A stretch of 64,000 nt of DNA from Ectocarpus siliculosus (Eukaryota > Sar > Phaeophyceae > Ectocarpales > Ectocarpaceae), in contig FN649758.1 in NCBI GenBank assembly GCA_000310025.1, positions 2,942,510-3,006,509 on the forward strand. The letters run 5' to 3'. The notes under the pieces were generated by a model, which was not told the DNA's origin, made no database searches, and saw nothing but the letters and a program-made list of their open reading frames with translations. Positions 45,949-58,300 of this stretch are shown piece after piece; the first letter of the stretch is position 1; every line of letters begins with the position of its first letter. The position numbers and the translations under genes were made by a program.

Positions 45949-48900
45949 TCAAATATGGGGCAAGGAAGATTGAACTCGTTGGAGTAGGTCTACAGTGGCT
46001 CCCGTCGTATCCCACGGTTTGTCATGGTTGGTAGTCATGATGCCGCATGACGAACGGCCCTTGAAGCGTGGTACTGCTGTCGCCTCCACATTGTTACCCT
46101 GTTTGTCTGTGACACGCCACTTATTTTTGTGCTCCCGGCTCTCCCATACGGCGCAGGTCATGGGATGAAGCCAAAAGAGGTGACGAAAGCAATGAAGGCG
46201 TTGCACGAGGACAGCGACATCGACATCAACAAGCGCGCGGTGCAGAACGCAGCTGCCATTGTGCACGGGGCGGAGAAGCCGAGAGATGCTGCCGATGCGT
46301 ACGAAGAGGTGTGTCCATGTGTCCGTTGAGACTGTTGCCTCTCTTGTTTGTGTGTGGGATGTTGGGTTTTGCTCAAGGCGGTATCCGGGCGACAAGACAC
46401 ATACGATCGCAGGTGACAACCGGGAGAATATATGCCCCATGACACCAAACCAAGAAATGTTGGAGGTAAAAAATGTGTGCCGTGCCGTCGTCGTGGTTTT
46501 GCGCTGATGCCCTCGATGTTTCCGGGCGCTTAACATGTTGCAATTTCAGGTCATGGCCGCGACGGCCGACGGCGGAGTGTGCGAGATCAAGATGGATGAC
46601 AGCGGCCGCCTGACGCACATCTGGTGGCAAACGAGAGAGCAGGTAGGTCGCCGGTCGTTGTGCCCCATACGAATATTCCCCAGCCGGAAGGTTTGCTTTC
46701 ATTTTAGCATCTCGCACGTACCGCTTCGCCGTCCGCAAATGTAGGACGTCTGACCGAAAGCACGCCGTAGGCAAGGGTGGGGGTGCGTTGTGACGCGTCC
46801 AACACACGTCACACCCACAATTAAGTGCTCTCGATCCCCTTCGACGTCATGCTCCGAATACGCAGGTGGCGCTTTGGAATCGGTACGGTCACGTTGCGCT
46901 CTACGACGACACCGCTGTCAAGAACAGATACCGTATGCCTCTCGGTGTGCTCGCTGTCGTCGATTCGGAGTATCGGACGCGGATCGTCGGCCAAAGCATA
47001 ACGGCCGACACCACAACGGACACTTTCCTGTGGATGTTGAAGAGTGCGTTGGAGTCTCGCGGGAAGCAGCCGGATACCTTCATCCAGGACGCGGACGCGG
47101 CGATGACGGCGGCGGTGCGAGAGGTGTTCCCGGACGCGCTGGCGAGGCGCAATTTATGGCACCTCAACCAGAACGTTATCAAGGCCCTCGCTAAAGTCCT
47201 TGGTGGGTACATGAAGGTGCGCTCTACTGTGTGTGTTGGCGTGGTTAGTCTGGCCTCTCGTATTGTCCTGGTCGCGCGACGTACGCTGCCCACTCTAGCC
47301 CCCCTCCCCCACTCCCGCTTGTATCCCCTGTGCGAGTTGGTGCGTTGTCATGGATCAGTGTCGCCTACTTGGAAGAGTGATATCCAGCGTCTCTGCGTAG
47401 ACCGTGATGCGGAGACGACCTCGGCTTCGACGGAAACATACCTCACGACGTCCAGTGCACACAGAAAAAGCAGCAGCAGCAGCAGCAGGTTGTAAGCACC
47501 AATGGTATGTCGCTGAGTTTTTTCAACCCTCTCCTCGTCTCGCCTTAGCGCTAACGAAGTGTACGGGGTTGTTGGTGGCAGTCAATCGTACAGACCGGTA
47601 GCCCATATCGCAAAGGCCCCAACTCACGCAACACCCACCCGGCCCACGTCGTTTGTGTTTTCCGCAGCCTTTCATGGACGAGTTCAGGTGTGTGCGTCAG
47701 CAGCTGTCATTGGCGAAGTTCGAACGGAAGTTCAACGCCCTCATCGAAAAGTACCCGAAGGCGGAGAAGTACATGCAAGTAGTATATGACGACCGTGCAC
47801 GGTGGGCGGAATATGTGTCGCCCCTGGTGTTCTCCGTGGGTTCGTGGACGACATCAAGAGTTGAAGGTGCGTGTATGCGTCATCTGCCATCATGAGCGTT
47901 TTGTTCGAGAACGACAGCGCATATAGCGTTGTCGTTGTTTTTGGGAGTTTTTCTACGTCTGTAGGGGTTGGGGGCGGCTATCTTCCTTGCCCCCTATTTA
48001 CTATGCCATTGGTGAGTGCTTCTGGACGAATTTATCGTACGCCGTCAGTGGATGACCAGTAAACAACTCCCTACATGACGCTAATGTTTACGACCTCTTT
48101 CGAAACATGTGGCTGTTGTCCGGCCCCTGTTGTTCGGGATTGATGTACTTGGTCGGTGCACTGCGATCGTCCGGCTCACGTGTACATACATCTGTGGCGA
48201 TGGGTGCGTCAAGTCATAGGCTTCTCTTTCAGTCGTTTGGCGTACTGCGACTTCAACGATGTCTGATGACACCAATCACTAACCTACGGTTTGGTTTGTG
48301 TGTCGCTTCTTGCGTGTTTGTCCGCCGCACACACAACAGGCCAAAACGCCCTCATCAGGGATAGGTGCAACTCGCGCTCCTCGCTTTTGGACGTGGCGAA
48401 GTACTTTTCGGGCATCATCTGGTTCCCAGAAGGATGCCGCCATGCTGCGTGACGCAATCGACCATCTGCCGCCTAATCGGATGGCGGCTCCACCAGCGAC
48501 CGCTTTCAAGAGTGTGCTCGAGTCCTGCGAGTTCTCCATCGCGGGCTGGCCGCGGCGGTTCATGGAGCAAGAGATGACCGCGGCCATCACGTTTTGCCAG
48601 ATGGGTGGTGGGGAGGTGGATGGACCAGAACGCGCGGCAGCTTCGGGGCGCACGTTCGAGTACATCGAGGACAAGCTTTGCGACGCCATTTACGTCTTCG
48701 GGATTCACGAGCAGCGTGATGACAAGGCCTTCGACTACCTCGTCTTGCTCTTTTCCGACGGTAGCCATCTCTGCCAGTGCCGCACACTCCAAACTCTCAG
48801 GCTATTTTGTCGCCATGTGTGGGCGGCGATGATGTACAGCCCCCGATTCAGATTCCACGTAGGCCTCCTGCACGAGCACTGGCTGACGGAAAAGGCGAGG

Positions 48901-49414
48901 GGAACACCGCAGCAGGACTGGCCGGATGTCGCCCGCCCTCGGTGGGTGGTATCCAACCGCCACGCTGCGAGAGAAGTGGACGGGGGCGGCGGGAGAGGGA
49001 GAGGGAGAGGGGGTGGGGGGATGCAGCGGGAGGTGGAAGTCTTTCGTTGGGAGCAGCCAGACGGTGCAGACGGTCCTGTTGGACTTGAAGGAGAAGGGGC
49101 CCACGGACCAGGATAGACAAGTGTTGTACGCCGACGTAACGAAGAAGCTCGGGCAAGCCGCGAGTATTTTGTCTGATCGCTTTTCACCGACAGTCGCCGT
49201 AGCCCTCGTGGACCAATTTCTGACGATGGTCAATGTGCAAGCAGGCGGGGTAGGAACTACAACGACGGGAGGGCGGGGGGCGGCTCTCTTCATGGCCAAC
49301 CCTGGAACTGTTCGCCTGCCCGCTAGGACAAGTAATAAAAGACGACCTGGCGCTGCAGAAAGATACACAAGAGGGGGTAGCAAGAGAGCCGCGACTTCGG
49401 GGTCCCAACTCTAG
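45477..49414 (+). pseudogene. MULE transposase with SWIM zinc finger, probably frameshifted
   Basis: Exons: 45474-45651 (ATG 45477, Gln run), 46157-46308, 46550-46642, 46866-47216, 47668-47866, then 48340 onward; phases agree to this point. Exon 4 holds the MULE DDE core: HVALYDDTAVKNRYRMPLGV (first Asp), TFIQDADAAMTAAVREVFPD (second Asp), then RRNLWHLNQNVIKALA. The last block has the SWIM finger CQCRTLQTLRLFCRHVWA (C-x-C-x8-C-x-H). In that block the frame entering at 48340 (VEGQNALIRDRC) stops at a TGA at about 48451, while the SWIM-encoding frame starts at about 48420, so a one-base indel lies near 48420-48440. A second frame change near 48940-49025 could instead be an 87-nt intron (CCTCG|GTGGGT to GATGCAG|CGG). 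The product would cut and paste MULE ends. Confidence 0.8.
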
Positions 49415-50341
49415 TTTCGGTGTTGCATACTTTGGGGTACGTGAGTAGCGGTACGCGGCCCTAGGTTTACGACGTCACCGGGGCATATGCCTGAACGATG
49501 TTTTGTCCCCCCCCGGCGGCAGGTCAAGGCTCGGTGTGTTGTTTATTTTTCGCTTCGGCGTTTTTGCGCCGATCGCCGTCTGTGATGTTGTCGATTTTGT
49601 GTTTGTATGTCTATTTGGTTGTTGCGGTGTAGCGTTCGATGGGGCCATCTGGTTCCTGTCCTGTTTTTATTTCTTTTGTTCCATTTCCTTTTCTTTTCTT
49701 TCTTCCGCCCCCTTTTTTGCCGTGTTGGGGTCATATCCAGGTCCTTTCTTTTTTTGGTGGGGGTCAGTCTATCATCAAATCGCTGTTGGATATTGATTGT
49801 TCTGTTTTGTTTTTTTCTGCGTCTATCTGTGCTTGTCGACCTGTGTGCTCTGCGAAGAAAACCCGTGTGAGCCGCGTCTCGAGTTTGTTGAGCGGGCCTG
49901 CGGTGTGCGAACTAAACGATGCCTACAGATTTTGACGGCCCCATGATGACTGACATCCATCACGGCAGCACCGTGCAGCAGGTTATATCTACCAAAAAAA
50001 GAATACTGCTGTATGTAGTTCACAAAATCTACAGCAACAATTGCTTGCAGCAGCAGAAACGCACAACAACAGCAGCACCACACGCGGATAGACACACACA
50101 CAGAGAGAGACGAGCACTCCTCTAAGTACGGGGCGTTGTGTGTCGTCGTGTCCTCCTGTTCCTCTGAGGCCTAGCGTCTCCTGGGCATCCCGGGTGCGAA
50201 GGGTGGCCTTGGCGTGAAATATGTGCCAGTATGGCAGTATGGACTGTTGAGGCTGTTGCTGCAGACGAGAGCTCTGCTTCCGAAGACAACGGGCGTTAGA
50301 TCCAGGCTCCGAGATAATATTGAATTTGAGAGGGAGAGAGG
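49415..50341. other. 3' non-coding part of the MULE
   Basis: Between the transposase stop (near 49412) and the right terminal repeat there is T-rich sequence (49540-49800) and no second supported gene. Confidence 0.5.
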
Positions 50342-50448
50342 AGAACCTCTTCGGGGACACTCCGGGCGGTTTCCCGGGGTTTCGATCCGTCCGGATGTTT
50401 GGACTGTGGTTCTCTTTTATAATCCATGGATTGCAAATATTCGCGCCC
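50342..50448 (-). repeat. Right terminal inverted repeat of the MULE
   Basis: Reverse complement of 44394-44500 with two mismatches, ending ATTCGCGCCC at 50448 and followed at once by the second GCAATTCCG (50449-50457). Confidence 0.9.
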
Positions 50449-51107
50449 GCAATTCCGCCGCAGCGCTCCCGCGCCAAGAAGCAAAAAAAAAAAAAAAAGA
50501 CCTCACCTATTCTGCAGCTGAAGCTCGCGACGACCGTAACGTTGAGTGGAGCAAGCCTCAACAGCAGTTCACTGCTGCGATCTGAAGGTATGTGGCGACA
50601 TGGCAGGGCCTATGGACAAAAGGCGTGTTTACAATTCATGTTTGTGCGCGGCGAATGTGGATTGAAAATATGTTCATACGTAGCAGCATCAACATCAGCA
50701 GCAGCAGCAGCAGTGCCAGCCTAAGCCGGGCTTTGCAGCAGATGTCCGCACCAAGAGATACACAGCTTGGGGAGAAAGTGGCAGCATGATACGTACTGTA
50801 ATGTAGAAACACAGAGGATGGCGAGATGGGGGTCAGCTCTTGTATCAACATCACTTGTTGTGTCTAACGTCTTTTCAAACCCGGCAACTGCAAAAATTCA
50901 AATTCCGTCCTGTTCTCCCGCCTTTCGCCAGAGGTGGCAGCGAGCGTATGATAGGAAGCCGTCGAAGTCAGCTGTATTCACGGTGCTTTCTCACACATCA
51001 GAAACGGCAGACAGTACAGATGCGGCGAGCGAGCCGAGTCAGGTAACGTCAGCATCAGAGGTATCTTATCTACAAATGCCAACTGCTTTGTGGTCCAGAC
51101 TACAGAG

Positions 51108-51305
51108 GTGACTCAAGATACCACACCCCCTTTCGACTTTCAACGCTCGACTACTCCAGGACGTAGAGGTTGCCGAAATCGAATGGTATGCTTCGGAAAG
51201 ATATCGCCGTGACGGTTCCAATGCCGCCATTTTCTGTACCGCTACTTCTACTGTAAGGTAATCGAACTTTGAAATTGGTCCAGGGGGTGTGGTATCTTGT
51301 GTCAC
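51108..51305. mobile_element. Short terminal-inverted-repeat element (MITE-like), ~198 bp
   Basis: The left end GTGACTCAAGATACCACACC and the right end (reverse complement GTGACACAAGATACCACACC) match at all but one position over about 22 bp, and weaker complementarity extends to about 45 bp (TTTCGACTTTCAACGCTCGA against its partner). There is no coding capacity. No clear target duplication flanks it. The transposase family is not assignable; the length is typical of MITEs. Confidence 0.6.
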
Positions 51306-52310
51306 TCACGGGAGGTACATGAGGCACCGCTGAAACGGAGATACAGCAGCGGAGGACCCTCAACAACGCCGGCACGTGCCCGGCACATCGACCGGCGCTA
51401 TCCGGGGTTACCGGCGCTATTCAATGTTCAGAATGAGTTGGCGATTCAATCTGTGCCAAGCAACTCCCACCGGCGCGATACAGCGCTATTCAACCGGCGC
51501 TATTGACGTCCCCCCACCTGTAATTTAATACCACGGAGCACCATAAGCGGGGCGTTTCTTATTTTGTGGCCCTAATAAAGAGCTCTTCAGTTAGAGAAGA
51601 AAGGCACTATTCTACGGTAGATGCTATCCTCCCCCAGATTTCTCGACATCCTATCTATAGTACGCTGATCTCGAAACCCAATCTGACTACTTGTGTCGTG
51701 GCCAATCAGCGCGTGTTGTCGACATCCTACAGCAGCACCCTGTTTTCGAAGTCATGCTCACATACTCTGTTGTGGCCAATCAGCTTTTTTGTGTCCGTGA
51801 GTACTTTTCAGCAGCCCGTCACTTCGAACAGGTGACTTCCGAAGGCGTGAATAGTGTAGTATCCAGACCGCAGCGTTTTCACTACCATGTGCCATGTAGA
51901 CACAAGGCGCTGTTTCGCGTGCCTACTGTTGGAAGTACGAACGCTCCGTAATCTCGTGGAGTGGATAGCATGACCAATAACAGGCAATAATCACCAATGA
52001 AATTTGATCCAGCCGTAAGAAAAATATACCAGGAGCCCCCCCCCCCACCGCCACGCACGCGTCCCTTCTATTTGGTCTGTCGGCTTGACTTTCTTTCTTT
52101 TCCTCTCACAAAGGGGCGAAGAATACGCAACTCCCCACCCCTTCCCCGTGTACCGGTAGTTGAGAGCACCTAACGACGACTCCAACGTCGCCACACACAC
52201 CCTTTGCCACCGCAGAGAGGTCCGGAACCGTGAAAAATCCAAGCCCACCCACCCCGTGGTCAAGACCTCCAACTACGACACCGCTTTTGCCCACGGCAGT
52301 ATTGTACAAG
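51306..52310. other. Upstream region of ORC1
   Basis: It contains repeated ACCGGCGCTAT motifs (about 51389, 51410 and 51496) and two GGCCAATCAGC sequences (51700 and 51774) that look like CCAAT boxes, about 540-610 bp before the ORC1 ATG. No TATA box is evident. A poly-C run lies at 52038-52047. No gene is supported. Confidence 0.35.
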
Positions 52311-55300
52311 ATGCCTCCGGAGACGCCGACACCAGGAACAGCCTCCCCGGGGTCTAGACGGGCAGGGCGGCCCGGACGCTCAGGTTCGCCTTGCGGCGGC
52401 TCTACTGGTGCCGGTTCGGGCCCTGATGCTAGTTCTCCTGTCGGCCAGCGGTCAGTGGTCGCCGCGGGCAGGGAGAAGGGCGACGGCAAGACCAAGGGGC
52501 AGACGGAGTACGAAGAGGAAGACGAGAGCGACGACAGTGATGACGGTGGCCACGGCGAGAGGAAGGTGAGCATGCTGAGGAAGACCTGGACGAACGAGGC
52601 CTGGGACACGTACTACACGGAGGTCAGGGTGGGTGACAGCGGCGGCGGCGGGAGCGAGACCTACCGCTGCGGGGACTGCGCGGTGTTAGAGACCGACTCG
52701 GGAAAGTGAGTCTCTTGCTGCGGCGCCCCCCTCCCTCCCTGTTTGCCTGGCGTGCTGCTACGAGCTGCCTCCCGGCTTTCGTTTGTCTTAGTTTGCCGTT
52801 TTTGTTGTTGTTGGTGTTGTTGGTGTTGAATTGGTGTTGTTGGTGGTGCTGGCGCTGATGGTCGTTGGTTGGTACTCGTACTCGCTGATGTCGAGGGTGC
52901 CGTTTCGTACCTTGTGGCCGTTTCCTCCGGTGGGCCTACCCTGCCGATGTTCTTGGCAACACAGCATCGTTTGCTGTTTTCCCACAAGCACACCTTCGCC
53001 TCCCCGGGTATCTGGTTTTGACAACTGAAAAAACACTATTTCGGGTTGTTTTCTCTGTACCTGATGCTGTTTTGAAGCCTCACCGTCCGTTCTTCTTACT
53101 TGGCTCGAAAATGAGGTAATTGTCTTGTCGGTTGGGATTTGGAAAAACCAAACAAACATACCCTATGAAAATCCAATCATGTATTTGCCATGAAGGTACC
53201 CGGCTGAGATCGTGCACATATTCAAGGACCGACATGGCGAGGAGTGGGTGGAGGTGCGTTGGCTCTACACCAAGGAGGAGATCGAAGAAACCGTGCCAAA
53301 GAGATGGTAAGTGGATGGTATGGTGGTGGATGGTGGGTGTTGATGGCACAGGGTGGTGTGCGCCGCTTGAAATGTGACGATACTGCTGTTGTAGAGATTG
53401 CGACGGCGATGCAGTGCTCGGTTGTTTAGAGCTGTTGTTGCTGATGGCGCTGTTGCTGCTGATGGCGCTGGTGGTGTTGGAAACGCTGCTGGTGTGAACC
53501 GTGCACGATTGGTGTTGGAGCTGCCGTTGGCGGTGCCGCCATCTTGCTGCTGGTGATATCAGCGTTGATGTGGAGTGAAAGTGGTACAGGCGTCTGTTTT
53601 TTTTTTGCAAATACACGGCGAAGAATCAGGGTTAGCGGATGATGGACTTGCGAAGCCAGGCAAGCACAAACAGTTACATAGCACGTTAAACTTGGCAGTC
53701 AGTCGAGAAATTGGTGTAGCCTCGAAAAACTCATCAAGGACTTGGGCACCATGTGTGAGCGCTAAGAACACCCTCACGCTACCACCTATGTCGCGGCCAT
53801 CGTAAGGACCCCTGCCTCGACCGAAACTAGATAAAGGTTCGTAAGTGCGGGCGCTAGCTATAGCCGACCCGCAGGCGACGCCCCTTAATCTCGTGATATG
53901 AAACCGCCAGCTAGGTCATACATGATGCGCTTACCCAATCGTTCGAACGCGAGACAAGAAGATTCCTCCCTTGCTTGCCCCCCCCCTCGTGCGTGCCCCC
54001 TGTCTCCCACGACCCCGTCGCGGCTTTTCCTTTCTCTGAAAGGTGGCCGGACATGGATGACGCCGAGCTGCTTGAAACGAACGATGTGATCGCAAACCAT
54101 CCGGTGAGTTGCACATGAAGCCAAGCTGTGCACCGGTGTGGGTTCCCGGCTGTGCCTCGTCGGCATGACTCCGTGCGGGGCCGAGCGGGCCAAGAACAAC
54201 GCGCGGAACATGCACCCTGAAGCATTGAACAGGCTGGTGTCTCATTGTGCCAGCCTTTTGGCTGCAATCGCCCCTCCACCGCTGTCGTCCTCTCAGGGCT
54301 TTTGTCCCGCTTTTTATTCTTTTTTTATTTTGTGCCTGCGACGTGCTTCAGCCCCCCACCCGGCCCTCTGCTGTTGTTCACCTTTGGCCATATTTTCGGG
54401 CGCGTTCTACCACCGTCTGTCGTTCGTGCCACCCGGCCGGCCTTTGGCGTTGTCGTGAATGTCGTATTCTTGCCTCTGCCCTGCTTTATTGTGCCGCCTT
54501 CTTCCTCTCTAAATTTCTTCCCACGCTTCAATAGTGAAAACACCATTTGTGGACGTTCCCTTCAGAAAGGGTAATCTCCCCAAAGTCTGTCGATGACGGT
54601 TCCCTCATTTTTCACTGATTTTATTCCATTTACCGCCCCAAAATAGGGAAGTACCGGTGGGTAGGGAAGGCAAGAAAGGGCTTAGACCCGAAGAAAAGGG
54701 GGGAGGGGGGAGTCGGATTCCTGGTCAAGGAACACTTGTATGACGTGGTGGAAGTAGTGGTGAAAACGGAGTTCGAGGAAAGCCTATGGCTTAAGATACC
54801 TGGGGAGCGGGGTGAGAAAGATTTGTTTCTAGGGAACGTATACGTCCCACCGTCGTCGAAGAAAGTCGCAAGCAAGACGCAGGAGAACTTCGGACAAATT
54901 GGGGAAGATGTCCAGAGGTTCAGTAGGAAGGGAGAAGTTGTCATGGTGGGCGATTTCAACTCCAGAGTAGGGAAAGCTTGCAGTAGAGGACAGGCGATCG
55001 GGCAGCACGGAGAAGACAAAGTGAATGACAACGGAGTGAGGATGCTTGAATTCTTGGGAAGCAACGAGCTGATGGTGTTGAACGGTAGGAGGGAAAGCGA
55101 TAAGCCAGAGTTCACCAGGCAGAGGGCAGTTTGCAATGAATACTCGATCCTCGACTACATCCTGGTAGATAGGGGGAGCACACAGGTCCCGGAGCTGCAC
55201 GTAAGTGCGATAGATATAGGTTCGACCGACCATTTCCTCATATGGGCAAACATCGACCGATCTAGAAAGACGGAGAGTAAGAAAAAGAGGAAAGTGTTCC

Positions 55301-58300
55301 GGTGGAAAGTAGAGCGTTTGGGAGACGAGGGGACACGCGATGAATTCCAGAAGGGATTGGCTGGTAGTGTAGAACCCTTCAGGAAACTGCTGAGAAGCGT
55401 CGAAGACGGAAAGGTAGACGTACAAGCAGCAGGGGACAGGGTGATTGAAGGATGGGAGTTCATAGTGAACACAACGGCAGAGAGAGTAGTGGGAAAGAAG
55501 GTGGTACGATGTGGGGTATCGGTTAAGTGGTGGGATGAGCTGAAAGAAGAAATAGGGGAACGTAGAGAAGTCTTCAAGCAGTACCTGGGTGAGGGGTCTG
55601 AAGAGAGTTGGGAAAAGTACAGGGCCAAGAGGAAACAGGTGAAGGGACTAGTGAAAAAGAAGAAAAAGAGCATTTGGGACGAAGTAGTGCAGAAGGCCAA
55701 CGGAGGCCTGGAGGGGAACGCCAAGCAGATGTGGGAAGGGATTAGTGGGATGGTAAAAAAGACCGCGCAAGGGGGGGATACAGGGGTAGCAACATTGCGA
55801 GGTGTGAACGGTGGACTAGTCAGCAGTGGGAAGGGAAAAAGGGAAGTTCTAGCAGGACACTACAAGAGACTTGGAGTGCCTTCGGAGCATAAAGCTTTTG
55901 ACCAAGTGTTTAAGAAGGAGGTGGACGCATGGGCCCAGAAAGAAGAAGAGACATCGAAGGACACTACAAGAGACTTGGAGTGCCTTCGGAGCATAAAGCT
56001 TTTGACCAAGTGTTTAAGAAGGAGGTGGACGCATGGGCCCAGAAAGAAGAAGAGACATCGAAGGCAGACGTTGGGAACGTAGAACTAGAAAAGGAGTTCA
56101 CTGAGGACGAGGTTGAGGCGTGTGTGAACAAGCTGCAGTGCCACAAAGCAGCAGGGGCGGATGGGATAGTAAACGAGTTCATGAAGTTTGGGGGCAAGGG
56201 GATGATCCAGCTGATGGTACTGCTGTACAACTGGGTGTGGAAAAACGAGTATGCGCCAAGTAGATGGAGGGAAGGAGTGGTTGTGAACTTGTTTAAGAAA
56301 GGAGACAAGACTGACCCAGGAAACTACAGGGGTATCACACTGTTGAACACAGTAGGAAAAGTGTTCTGTAAGCTGCTGAACGATAGGATAGTGGGAGTAT
56401 TGGAGAAAAAACGCAGCATTAGTGAGGGTCAGGCAGGTTTCCGACAGAAGAGGGGGTGCGTAGACCACGCATTCACGGTAGGGAGAATCATCCAAGGTAG
56501 AAAGAGGGCGGGCAAGCGGACGTACTGCTTCTTCCTGGACGTGAAAAAGGCATACGATACCGTATGGAGAAATGGGCTGTGGAAACAATTTTCCAAGTAC
56601 GGGATCAAGGGGAAAATGTGGAGGGTGCTGAAGAAGATGACAGAGTGTACGAAAAGCGCGGTCATGCTAGACGGAGAACTGTCTAAATTCTTCGACATTG
56701 AGCAAGGGGTCCCACAAGGTTGCACGCTGTCCCCAACATTGTTCCAGGTGTTCATCAACGATCTGTTGGAAGTCGTAGAGGCAGTCCGGAAGGGAGTAAA
56801 AGTAGGGGACACGGAAACTTCGGTGTCAGGAATGCTGTTTGCGGATGACTTTGTTGGTATGTCGGACACCCCTGAGGGACTGCAACTGCAAATTGACGCG
56901 GCGAAGAAGTTTACTGATAAGTGGAGATTGTCTGCCAACGTTACGAAGAGTGCCGTCATTGTATGCAACGAGGGCAGGGAGGAACCAGTAGAACATAGAT
57001 GGAAGTGGGGGATCGAGGAGATTGCAGTAGTCGACCAGTACACATACCTCGGAGTAGAGATCGCAAAAGATTGCTCGTGGAATGCACACATGTCCAAGGT
57101 AGCGGAAAAGGGCAAAGCACGAGCAGGGAAGCTTCACCCAATACTCGCAAACCGGCACCTTGATACACGCATCAAATTGACGGTTTTGAAGAGCGTAATC
57201 GTACCGCCGCTGGAGTACGCCGGAGAAGTATGGGAAGGAAATAAGAAGGTAGTGAAAGAACTCGAGGCGGCGCAGATGAAAGCAGCGAAAATCATCCTAG
57301 GATGCTCCAAGCGCACAAGTAATGCAGCAGTCAGGGCAGAATTGGGGATCCAATCCCTACGGTCGGGAAGAGACGTAAGGAAGCTGACATGGCAGTACCG
57401 CATGTGCGGGATGGGAGAGGAGAGGTTGCCGAGAATAGTATGGGAGGCGAAGTGGGCAAATAAAAAGAGGGGTAGACAACCCACGGAATGGGTCAAGGTT
57501 GTAGAGGACGTATGGAAGGGATTGGACATCGACGAAGATGAAACGCTGGAAACGGAGGGTCTACAGGGGTTCAAGGAGAATATATCTGTTGCTTGTGCCG
57601 ACAGAGAAGAACAGAATCTAAGGAAAGAATCCAAGGATAAGGAGGGTCTAGAAGTGTACGGAATGTTGAAAGAAGGAATAGGGTTCAAGGATTACCTACA
57701 TGGACCAATGGATGCAGGGACAAAGCTTAAGGTCAAATTCAGGACCGGGGACATAGGCCTTCGCGAACGTCGACGAAGACATAGGACGGTAGACGACGAA
57801 GACGACAAGTTCAAATGTGATTGCGGCTTCGAATGCGAAGACAGTGTTCATGTAGTCGCGGAATGTCCGTGGTACGAAAAGGAGAGGGAAGTGTACATGA
57901 CTGAGCTGGGAAGAATACAAGGGACGTACAGGGAGATGTTTGAGGCATGGAATAGAGAGGAGAGGACGGTAGCGGTACTGGGGAGTAGGAAGTGGTTTGA
58001 AAAGGCGGGAAATGACATCGGTAGGATAGACAGACTAGGGAAGACATTTTTGAGCCACCTTTGGCAAAGTAGGAAGGAACGATTGGCCATCGGTGATCGG
58101 TCCTGTGGGAACAATGCTCCGTCCTCTCGAGGACGCGTGGTCAATGGTCTAACCGCTAAGGCATGCAAAGCATAAGAGTACGCCCCCCCCCCCCCCCCCC
58201 CCCCCCCCCCCGCTACCCCCCTTCCCCCTTTTTTTTTTCCCCCCCCCCCCCCCCCTTTTTTTTTTTTTTTTTCCCCCCCCCCTCTTTTTTTTTTCCCCNN

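Larger units (their letters stand above)
44394..50448 (+). mobile_element. Mutator-like (MULE) DNA transposon, 6.06 kb
   Basis: The element is bounded by terminal inverted repeats, 44394-44500 and 50342-50448, both starting GGGCGCGAATATTTGCAATC from the outside, with only two mismatches seen over 107 bp. It is flanked by 9-bp duplications GCAATTCCG. Just inside the left repeat is a TATA box, followed by a spliced transposase gene on the plus strand with a MULE-type DDE domain and SWIM zinc finger. The near-identical termini suggest a fairly recent insertion. The transposase appears to carry at least one frameshift, so this copy may no longer be autonomous. Confidence 0.9.
54640..58210 (+). 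mobile_element. Non-LTR retrotransposon (LINE), 5'-truncated, in ORC1 intron 3
   Basis: Order: AP-type endonuclease, reverse transcriptase, C-terminal Cys/His motif, short 3' UTR, poly-C tail. The open frame can be followed upstream of 54736 to an in-frame stop at 54616; the start of the endonuclease domain is missing, so the element is truncated at about 54640. The 3' end carries a small hairpin (CGTCCTCTCGAGGACG, about 58121-58136), then GTGGTCAATGGTCTAACCGC and AGAGTACG followed by C's from 58183. It is in the same orientation as ORC1. The target duplication cannot be seen because the 3' side runs into homopolymers and the gap. Confidence 0.9.

Noticed and set aside
54829-57688. Several 110-230-codon minus-strand frames
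   Set aside because: Antisense shadows of the LINE endonuclease and reverse transcriptase.
58100-58182. tRNA gene or tRNA-headed SINE in the LINE tail (reverse complement resembles an A box)
   Set aside because: No cloverleaf or proper B box can be formed, and the homology is to the LINE 3' end and stops at the poly-C run.
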